Shown here piece by piece: positions 1-5,560 of a stretch of DNA of 9,886 bases. The stretch is from Chloroflexota bacterium. Lineage in GTDB: Bacteria; Chloroflexota; Anaerolineae; Anaerolineales; UBA4823. The position numbers were made by a program, and so were the translations under genes. Where the stretch lies: contig DAOVXM010000058.1 of NCBI GenBank assembly GCA_030636125.1, positions 1-9,886 of the forward strand. Direction: 5' to 3'. Under the pieces are notes generated by a model. The model ran no database searches. It worked only from the letters and a program-made list of their open reading frames with translations, and was not told the DNA's origin. Within the stretch, counting starts at the first letter, position 1, and every line of letters begins with the position of its first letter.

Positions 1-25
1 GTACTAGACCCTTGACAAAGCTTAA

Positions 26-78
26 AGTGTTCCATCCACGATCTATTCTTACTAAACAATCACATTTGACGGAACACT
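26..78. repeat. Perfect 8-bp inverted repeat, possible operator
   Basis: AGTGTTCC at 26-33 is the exact reverse complement of GGAACACT at 71-78, with 37 bases between the arms. Neither arm extends further. The right arm overlaps a weak -35-like TTGACG (66-71). The spacing is too wide for a terminator, but a dimeric regulator binding two half-sites could use it. It may equally be chance. Confidence 0.3.
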
Positions 79-192
79 AGCGCAAGTCTACTAACGGTCA
101 GGATCATTCAGAATCCCGTCAGGTCTTTACCCAAACTTAGATTGGATAACTTCTTTGGGGCTATGAGAGTATTTACTTCTATAAAATTGAAA

Positions 193-197
193 GGGAG
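193..197 (+). promoter_or_regulatory. Ribosome binding site fixing the ABM-like start
   Basis: GGGAG lies 7 bases before the ATG at 205. This good Shine-Dalgarno favours 205 over the in-frame TTG at 142, which has none. Confidence 0.7.
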
Positions 198-204
198 AGA
201 AGCA

Positions 205-492
205 ATGATTGAACGCCACGTGACATTTAATGTCCTGCCCGACAAGACACAGGATTTCGAAGAACTGTTCACCGCAGAATACCGCCCAGCGATGGCTGCG
301 ATGCCTGGCTACGTAAAACTTGAACTACTGCGCGAGGACGAAAATGCTACCCAATACCAGATGGTGATTCGATTTGAGTCGAGGGAGACGGCGGCTGGAT
401 GGCGCAACTCCGAAGTTCACCAGGCATTAAAACCAAAGATCAAGGCGCTCTATGACGGAAGTAAGCTGAAGGTTTACGACGTGATCGCCTGA
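205..492 (+). CDS. ABM-fold (antibiotic biosynthesis monooxygenase-like) small protein
   Basis: This 95-residue protein looks like a single ABM/dimeric alpha-beta barrel domain. The visible pattern is a first strand (about residues 3-11), a helix with FEELFTAEYRPAM (18-30), then MPGYVKLELLRE (33-44), the strand YQMVIRFES (51-59) and a W-x-N-S-E-x-H stretch (66-72), followed by a last strand KLKVYDVI. Family members act as homodimers. Some oxidise hydroquinones or polyphenols without a cofactor (ActVA-Orf6, YgiN), while others have no known activity. There is no signal peptide, so it is probably cytoplasmic. It is the only gene on the + strand and converges on the DoxX-like gene with 24 bases between the stops. 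The family assignment is reasonably secure; a real oxygenase activity is not shown. Confidence 0.72.
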   Translation: MIERHVTFNVLPDKTQDFEELFTAEYRPAMAAMPGYVKLELLREDENATQYQMVIRFESRETAAGWRNSEVHQALKPKIKALYDGSKLKVYDVIA

Positions 493-516
493 GGGTGCAA
501 GGCAGTAATAGAGAAC

Positions 517-903
517 CTACCCCCCAACCAAAGACCAGGCACCACTGCCTAAAAAGATCAAGGCGATAAGCGTGGCTACCAATAAAAAGTTGACATCCCA
601 GCCTTTTCCATCGGGTGTGCTGAGAAAGGGCTCTTGATGCTTCCAGATACTAACGTAGGTTGCCACCAATATATTCAGAGACAGAATTAACGCGGAAAGC
701 TGAGTAAAAACCCCCACAATTATTGCCAGACCGCCTACTACCTGGACGATGCCGGTTAACAGAACGGACCCCAACGGAAAGCCATATTCTTTTTTCCACT
801 TCTTGTTGAACAGCTCCCGTTTCCAGAATATCTTCGGTAAGCCATGGGCAACCATAACAATTCCCACCGCAATTCGAAGAATCAGAATACCCACATCAGC
901 CAT
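517..903 (-). CDS. DoxX-family membrane protein
   Basis: This 128-residue protein has four hydrophobic segments at about residues 3-22, 44-66, 68-86 and 104-122. It opens in DoxX style, with an R-x-A-x-G-x-V-M-V-A-H-G-x-x-K run (10-24), and has the usual gap of charged residues (27-40) between the first two helices. Length and topology match DoxX proteins, which sit in the cytoplasmic membrane. DoxX proteins have been tied to thiosulfate:quinone oxidoreductase subunits and to thiol or oxidative-stress homeostasis, but most have no proven role. The start is supported by GGGAGG (909-914), 5 bases before the ATG. It lies 96 bases after the FmdE-family gene in the same direction, so it may be the last gene of that operon or have its own promoter. 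I saw no terminator after it. Confidence 0.78.
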   Translation of the reverse strand: MADVGILILRIAVGIVMVAHGLPKIFWKRELFNKKWKKEYGFPLGSVLLTGIVQVVGGLAIIVGVFTQLSALILSLNILVATYVSIWKHQEPFLSTPDGKGWDVNFLLVATLIALIFLGSGAWSLVGG

Positions 904-999
904 ACAAGCCTCCCTACCTATTCAGTGCCTTGAAGAGATTGTGGTTACCAACCCCTGATATCTATCTTTGCCCGGGTTTGCCAGTCTCTCATTTCCCAA

Positions 1000-1668
1000 T
1001 TATCCCCCCCATCCTACAACACAATCTTCACTTTGCCCCTGCCATAAGAGCTGAGGGCTCTCCTGCCCTGTCAAGCGATAGTAGCTTTGTCCGGCACAAG
1101 CCCGACAGAGTATCGCCCCCTCGAGGACAACTTCACGCTCGTTAAGAACCTCTTCACCACAGGCATCGCACATAACCCGAAAGCCCGGCTTGCTGAGCAG
1201 TTTTTCAAGTGAAATGCTGAGCCGCACTCGCTTAACTGCCAGTAGATGTGTGTTGGACATTAATTGATAAGCCTTTAATTGAGCATGCCACCTGCTTTCT
1301 GCGTCGGGCACCTGCTTTTGAGCTACGCCGCGGATGCCATGGCGAGGTACGATGCGGATGGCTTGATCGCACCTCATATCCACAAAAGTCGCGGCGACCT
1401 TGCCAAAGTCAACGATACGAAGCCTGCGATTGCCCACCGTGCAGCCCGTAGCTGCCGAGACACCATCAGCGGCACAGCCGTCTGTTTCGACCAGAGTAAT
1501 AAGGTGCTTACCAGTGCTGGGTACCTTCAGACCAAGCACCTGACCCGCAAGTAAGCCCATACGAACGCCAAGCACCTGCCGGGGGCATAGATTAGTATGC
1601 CTGGTAGCAGACTGTTCCAACAGTTGAGCCATCGAAGCCATTCCAGGTAACTCCATTATCATCTCCAT
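1000..1668 (-). CDS. FmdE-family protein with C-terminal zinc ribbon
   Basis: This 222-residue protein has the FmdE domain, named after formylmethanofuran dehydrogenase subunit E. The N-terminal motif is H24-x3-C28-P-R-Q-V-L-G-V-R-M-G. It is followed by ETDGCAADGV with C65, ATGCTVGN with C76 and a DFGK segment near 87-90. The canonical start of the motif is H-x-H-x-C-P; here the second His is Asn26. Residues 167-191 form a four-cysteine zinc ribbon, C167-x2-C170 and C188-x2-C191, as in bacterial FmdE proteins with a TraR/DksA-like tail. No formylmethanofuran dehydrogenase genes are present, so the methanogen role does not carry over. GAGGG (1681-1685) overlaps the TGA of the upstream synthetase gene, suggesting coupled translation. 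Its distance to the ATG is 12 bases, so the in-frame ATGs at 1662 and 1656 are alternative starts. Family is secure; function is unknown. Confidence 0.8.
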   Translation of the reverse strand: MEMIMELPGMASMAQLLEQSATRHTNLCPRQVLGVRMGLLAGQVLGLKVPSTGKHLITLVETDGCAADGVSAATGCTVGNRRLRIVDFGKVAATFVDMRCDQAIRIVPRHGIRGVAQKQVPDAESRWHAQLKAYQLMSNTHLLAVKRVRLSISLEKLLSKPGFRVMCDACGEEVLNEREVVLEGAILCRACAGQSYYRLTGQESPQLLWQGQSEDCVVGWGG

Positions 1669-1683
1669 TGTTCAAATATTCCC

Positions 1684-3645
1684 TCAAGACGCCTGTCGTA
1701 TCTCTTCGACCGCAGCAGGATTAACGAGCGCGCCCAGGTCGCCAGGCTCTTCACCCAAGTAAGCTGAGCGGATGAGGCGGCGCATCACTTTGGCGTTACG
1801 CGTCTTGGGAATATCGCCCACAAAACGAATCTCCTTGGGAGCGAGCGGCTTGCCCAGCTCTATGGCAACCCGCAGCTCCAATTCAGTGCGCAGGGATTCT
1901 GTCGCTGTTGAATCAGATTGCAGCACCACAAAGGCGACCACTGCCTGCCCCTTGATCTCATCTGGCACCCCGATGGCAGCGGCCTCAGCAACAGCAGGAT
2001 GGCCGACGAGCAGGTTCTCAACCTCCGCCGGCCCTAAGCGTTTACCAGCTACTTTGATCGTATCATCCGAACGCCCAAGGATGAAGTACATACCATCCTC
2101 ATCAATAACTGCAAAGTCACCATGGACCCAAAGATCAGGAAAACGACTCCAATATGTTTCGATGTAGCGCTGCGGGTCTTTCCAGAAACCGCGCGTCATG
2201 CCGATCCAGGGTTGGCGCACCACCAGCTCACCAACCTCGCCTTTGACTGGTTGGCCGCTCTCATCCACAACGTCGGTTGCCATACCAGGAGGCGTGCCAG
2301 AGAAGGCACATGGCTTAAGAGGACGTAGAACGTTGCTCAATACGATGCCCCCGCTGATCTCTGTGCCACCTGAGTAGTTAATGATAGGCACCTCACCCCG
2401 CCCAACAGTCTCGAAGAGCCAGCGCCACGGGTCCGGATTCCAGGCCTCGCCAGTCGAGCCCAGAATGCGCAGCGAACTTAAATCGTGGCGCAGCACCGGC
2501 TCATCCCCGTGAAGCATAATGGCGCGCGCATAGGTAGGCGTGAGACCCAAGCAGGTGACGCTATGTCGTTCCACCAAGGCCCACACCCGATCCACATCAG
2601 GGTAGTCCGGCGCACCGTCGTAGATGAGCATGCTTGCCCCTAATATCAGCACACCGAAAACCTGCCACGGGCCCATCATCCAGCCCATATCGGTCATCCA
2701 GAACATTGTGTCGAATTCCTGAATGTCGAAGCCGTGAGCCATATCCTGGGCGCACTTGATAGGGAAGCCGCAATGAGTGTGGACCGCTCCCTTGGGCCTG
2801 CCGGTGGTGCCGCTGGTGTAGATGATCATGATTATATCTTCAGCGTCAGTGTGCTCAGTAGGGGTTATGGCTGGTTGGTCCGCCACAAAATCATGCCACC
2901 AGACATCGCGCCCAGAAGACATAGGCACATCCATTCCCGTGCGCTTATAGACAATCACTTTACCCACTGAAGGAACGTCCCGCAGCGCCTGATCAACTAT
3001 GGGTTTCATCGCTATGTGCCTGCCGCGCCTGAACATCCCATCAGCGGTGAATACCGCTTTGGCTTCGGCGTCGACCAGCCGCGTGGCAACAGCACCCGGA
3101 CCGTAGCCGGAGAAAAGAGGCAGGATGACACCACCGATCTTGGCAATTGCCAGTAGAGCGATGGCAATCTCAGGTAGCATGGGCATAAACAAGCCAATAG
3201 CATCACCTTTGCCCAAACCAGCGGCTCGCAAGGCCCCCGCCACCCGGTTGACCTCACAGAACAGTTCACGATAGGTCAACAGACGTACATCTCCATCCTC
3301 AGCCTCATAACGGATGGCAACCCGGTTCTGCGTCGGGGTGTCCATCCACTTATCGAGGCAGTTATGGACGATATTAAGCTGCCCGCCCACACACCATTCG
3401 GGCCACTGAATACCGCCCGATAGGTCGACAACCTGTGTGTAAGGCTGATAAAACTCGATGCCCAGGTCCTCAAAGACCGCTTCCCAGAACCAGGCAATAT
3501 CGCTGGTAGAGCGTTCAATCAATTGCTCATAGGTAGCCAAGCCATGACGGTCCATGAAACGCTTGAGGCGGCTGCGCTGCAAATAATCCTGGCTGGGACG
3601 CCAGACAATGGGCTGGTCGAATGGGAATTGGGCATGATTTGTCAT
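1684..3645 (-). CDS. AMP-forming acyl-CoA synthetase (acetyl/acetoacetyl-CoA synthetase-like)
   Basis: This 653-residue ANL-superfamily enzyme activates a carboxylic acid with ATP to an acyl-AMP and then to a CoA thioester. An acetyl-CoA-synthetase-type N-terminal region (about 50-110) precedes the adenylation domain. The phosphate loop is YTSGTTGRPKG (276-286). GGTE (426-429) is the A5 motif and HGD (508-510) the ribose contact. GRSDDTIKVAGKR (524-536) holds the hinge into the C-terminal domain, and KTRNAKVMRR ends the enzyme with the likely catalytic Lys619. The bulky Trp that keeps acetyl-CoA synthetase acetate-specific (W414 in the Salmonella enzyme, by memory) is replaced by Gly426, so a larger acid is likely. 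The start codon overlaps the BKACE stop as TAATG and lacks a clear Shine-Dalgarno, which points to translational coupling. Acetoacetate is a sensible substrate from context; propionate or another short acid is possible. Confidence 0.88.
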   Translation of the reverse strand: MTNHAQFPFDQPIVWRPSQDYLQRSRLKRFMDRHGLATYEQLIERSTSDIAWFWEAVFEDLGIEFYQPYTQVVDLSGGIQWPEWCVGGQLNIVHNCLDKWMDTPTQNRVAIRYEAEDGDVRLLTYRELFCEVNRVAGALRAAGLGKGDAIGLFMPMLPEIAIALLAIAKIGGVILPLFSGYGPGAVATRLVDAEAKAVFTADGMFRRGRHIAMKPIVDQALRDVPSVGKVIVYKRTGMDVPMSSGRDVWWHDFVADQPAITPTEHTDAEDIIMIIYTSGTTGRPKGAVHTHCGFPIKCAQDMAHGFDIQEFDTMFWMTDMGWMMGPWQVFGVLILGASMLIYDGAPDYPDVDRVWALVERHSVTCLGLTPTYARAIMLHGDEPVLRHDLSSLRILGSTGEAWNPDPWRWLFETVGRGEVPIINYSGGTEISGGIVLSNVLRPLKPCAFSGTPPGMATDVVDESGQPVKGEVGELVVRQPWIGMTRGFWKDPQRYIETYWSRFPDLWVHGDFAVIDEDGMYFILGRSDDTIKVAGKRLGPAEVENLLVGHPAVAEAAAIGVPDEIKGQAVVAFVVLQSDSTATESLRTELELRVAIELGKPLAPKEIRFVGDIPKTRNAKVMRRLIRSAYLGEEPGDLGALVNPAAVEEIRQAS

Positions 3646-4574
3646 TAGAAATTTACGCGGTCGAGTCCTTTGAGAGTTAACATTGCGCGGGCTTCTTCCG
3701 GGGCGGCTATCTCGCGATCGAACTCAGCAGCGAGCCGTTTGACTTTCTCGACCAGGTCCACATTGGTAGCTAAAACCCGCCGCCGGACGAAGATATTATC
3801 TTCCAGCCCAACCCGTACATGCCCGCCCATCATAATACCCATTGCAGCCATATTAAACTCCATTGGGTATCCTACGCCAATCACTGACCAGCGATAGTTC
3901 TCCGGGCCAAACAAACGGTCGGCAGTCTGTATCATCGTAATCAAGTCTGCGGGGGTTGCAGCCAAGCCACCTAAAACACCTAGCACAAACTGGATCCAGT
4001 AAGGAGGCTCGACAAAGCCGGATTTCTCCATAAATTTCAAGTTATAGAGATGGCCTACATCGTAGGCCTCAAATTCCGGCCTGACGTTCTTCTCCTTCAT
4101 GGTATTGGCAAAAACTTCCATATCACCAAAGGTATTACGAAAAATAAAATCTTTGGTACCTTCGACATAATCTTGTTCCCAATCAAGCTGCCAATCCTGT
4201 GGGCCGTAGCGACGTGCAACCGGGTGCATGGAGAAATTCATCGAACCCAGGTTAAAAGTACCCAGCTCTGGCTGGCATGATGACACCCCCCGCAAGCGTT
4301 CTTGGGGGGTCATCCCCATACCGCCACCGGTGGTGATACAAATTATCGCGTCACAGCCTGCCTTGATGCGGGTTACAATTTTGCGGACAAGTTCCGGGTC
4401 CGAGGAAGGACTCCCATTCTCGGCACGGGCATGGACGTGGATTGAGGTAGCCCCAGCTTTAGCGCAGGCAATGCCATCGTTAGCGATAGCATCAATGGTG
4501 TATGGTAAATGCGGGGTTTGGGTTGGAACTGTTATGGCCCCAGTGAGTGCTGATGTTAGTATAAGTTTATCCAT
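3645..4574 (-). CDS. Beta-keto acid cleavage enzyme (BKACE, DUF849 family)
   Basis: This 309-residue TIM-barrel enzyme belongs to a family that condenses a beta-keto acid with acetyl-CoA and splits it, giving acetoacetate plus a new acyl-CoA (or acetoacetyl-CoA plus the matching acid). The zinc ligands fit the best-studied member, Kce: His46 and His48 in IHVHAR, and Glu258 in HVRVGLEDN (252-260). The neighbours Arg254 and Asp259 sit where catalytic residues lie in Kce. TTGGGMGMTPQERL (81-94) is the usual glycine-rich loop. Position 14, Glu in Kce, is Ile here, as I recall for a large DUF849 subgroup. The start at 4574 is set by GAGGAG 6 bases upstream; an in-frame ATG at 4664 lacks such a site. 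Its neighbours suggest triacetate (3,5-dioxohexanoate) as substrate; the sequence alone does not identify it. Confidence 0.88.
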   Translation of the reverse strand: MDKLILTSALTGAITVPTQTPHLPYTIDAIANDGIACAKAGATSIHVHARAENGSPSSDPELVRKIVTRIKAGCDAIICITTGGGMGMTPQERLRGVSSCQPELGTFNLGSMNFSMHPVARRYGPQDWQLDWEQDYVEGTKDFIFRNTFGDMEVFANTMKEKNVRPEFEAYDVGHLYNLKFMEKSGFVEPPYWIQFVLGVLGGLAATPADLITMIQTADRLFGPENYRWSVIGVGYPMEFNMAAMGIMMGGHVRVGLEDNIFVRRRVLATNVDLVEKVKRLAAEFDREIAAPEEARAMLTLKGLDRVNF

Positions 4575-4723
4575 ATGTAGCTCCTCATATGAAGGCTTTA
4601 ATCGCATCGAGCTGTAAACATTTGATACGTTCCCATTAAGCGCACAGGGAGGAGTAGGCAGCACAGATCCGATCTTGTATGCTTAGGTCACGAAACACTT
4701 CTTCGCAACCAGAAAGACGCAGA
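4575..4723 (-). other. 149-base gap between athS and the BKACE gene
   Basis: This is the longest gap among the - strand genes. It contains no GC-rich stem followed by a T-run, so I cannot call a terminator. An 11-base palindrome, AGATC-C-GATCT, lies at 4665-4675 but its one-base centre cannot form a hairpin loop. A TTGCGA/TAAGCA pair with a 17-base spacer is the best promoter-like match and is weak. The gap could carry an internal promoter for the BKACE-synthetase-FmdE block. Confidence 0.35.
4581..4586 (-). promoter_or_regulatory. Ribosome binding site fixing the BKACE start
   Basis: GAGGAG on the - strand, 6 bases before the ATG at 4574. It decides between this start and the in-frame ATG at 4664, whose 30 extra residues do not resemble the family. 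Confidence 0.75.
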
Positions 4724-5560
4724 TTAAAGAAAGATCGTGCCAACGTCTATACTGTCCTCCAGTGCTACACTCAGCTCTTGCTTCTGATATCCTGGATACT
4801 CTACTTCCAGGCTATACTTGCCGTTATTTTCTTCAAGATTATCGATTTTGAAATCGCCGAAGTTATTAGTCACGGTGGTATCGATCACCTTTCCAGAGCC
4901 ATTCTTCAAAAAAACCTTGGCTCCCTCAGCACATTCATCTACATCTTTTAAAGCCACGCTGCCAGTAACAAAACATTTTGTAAACCGGTATAGATTTTTG
5001 TAGTACACACGCGGCTCGAGACCATATTCTGGATGCAGGGTGTCTAACTTATCAGATTCAATCATCCGCTGCATTTCTAAATCTTCAATGTGCACAAATT
5101 CCAAAGCTCCTGTCGGGCAAGCTTGAACACATCTCGGCTCATCCCAGCCTTCATCAAGAAGATGTGCACAGAAGGTGCATTTCTGAGGCAGGTCTAACTC
5201 ATCGTTCCACCAGATGACACCATAGGGACATGACTCAACGACAGCTTTTTGCCCTTTAGCCTTGAGCGGATCAATGATAACAATGCCATCGTCCCTTTTG
5301 TAGACAGCCTCGCCTTCTGCCGCCTTTATACAATCAGCGTCATCGCAATGCATACACGGGAGAGGCAGGTAGGAAACATCCACCTTGGGAAATTGACCCC
5401 TTTCTTTGCGCAAAATGTCTATCCATCTTTGACCCATTCTCGGTTGAGCTGATGAGTAGGGCAGAAAATCATTCTCGAAGTATTCATCCTTGCAAGCTAG
5501 GAAACAATTGTTGCAATCATGACATTTGGCGATATCGACAATCAGGGCCCACTTGTTCAT
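4724..5560 (-). CDS. athS: Transhydroxylase small subunit, three-cluster ferredoxin with C-terminal beta domain
   Basis: This 278-residue protein is the electron-carrying beta subunit of the molybdopterin enzyme encoded just upstream. Twelve cysteines fit three [4Fe-4S] clusters: C13, C16, C19, C23; C69, C72, C77, C111; and C128, C131, C144, C148. Ordinary DmsB-type subunits carry four clusters. After a linker with RVYYKNLYRF (184-193), residues about 199-278 form a small Ig-like/carboxypeptidase-regulatory-like beta domain. This domain is characteristic of the Pelobacter transhydroxylase beta subunit and its close relatives, and the linker also matches that protein as I remember it. There is no signal peptide, in line with a cytoplasmic enzyme. 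Its ATG overlaps the athL stop as ATGA, with AAGGAG (5568-5573) 7 bases upstream. The closely related resorcinol hydroxylase small subunit (RhS) is the main alternative. Confidence 0.88.
   Translation of the reverse strand: MNKWALIVDIAKCHDCNNCFLACKDEYFENDFLPYSSAQPRMGQRWIDILRKERGQFPKVDVSYLPLPCMHCDDADCIKAAEGEAVYKRDDGIVIIDPLKAKGQKAVVESCPYGVIWWNDELDLPQKCTFCAHLLDEGWDEPRCVQACPTGALEFVHIEDLEMQRMIESDKLDTLHPEYGLEPRVYYKNLYRFTKCFVTGSVALKDVDECAEGAKVFLKNGSGKVIDTTVTNNFGDFKIDNLEENNGKYSLEVEYPGYQKQELSVALEDSIDVGTIFL

Larger units (their letters stand above)
1..204. other. Non-coding leader upstream of the ABM-like gene
   Basis: I see no convincing gene here. A reading frame continuous with the downstream gene opens at a TTG at 142, but the stretch 142-204 has no ribosome binding site before it and does not look like the family's N-terminus. 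The segment holds a perfect TTGACA at 12-17 and a TTGACG at 66-71. Only the second has anything like a -10 at a proper distance (TACTAA, 89-94, 17-base spacer), and it matches the consensus poorly. One 8-bp inverted repeat is listed separately. The left window edge cuts the region, so a gene ending or starting just outside cannot be excluded. Confidence 0.6.

Noticed and set aside
12..17. Perfect TTGACA as the -35 of a promoter
   Set aside because: No -10-like hexamer at 16-18 bases; the nearest TATTCT is 26 bases away.
142..204. TTG start extending the ABM-like protein by 21 residues
   Set aside because: No ribosome binding site before it, the added residues do not fit the family, and the ATG at 205 has a well-placed GGGAG.
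500..550. 7-bp inverted repeat AGGCAGT/ACTGCCT as a terminator between the convergent genes
   Set aside because: The loop is 37 bases and there is no T-run after the stem in either direction; part of it lies inside the DoxX-like coding end.
1004..1010. Seven-base C run near the end of the FmdE-family gene as a programmed slippage or frameshift site
   Set aside because: It sits only a few codons before the stop, past all recognisable domains, and the frame is intact; at most it would alter the last residues.
1279..1554. 91-codon open frame on the + strand opposite the FmdE-family gene
   Set aside because: It is explained as a shadow of the FmdE coding frame, whose cysteine motifs are intact.
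4575..4664. Longer BKACE starting at the ATG at 4664
   Set aside because: The extra 30 residues do not resemble the family, and the ATG at 4574 has GAGGAG at 6 bases and gives the normal N-terminus.
4665..4675. AGATCCGATCT palindrome in the athS-BKACE gap as an operator or hairpin
   Set aside because: It is short, has a one-base centre that cannot loop and has no second copy in the gap.
4679..4951. 90-codon open frame on the + strand overlapping the athS end
   Set aside because: It is antisense to the C-terminal beta domain of athS, with no ribosome binding site or recognisable domain.
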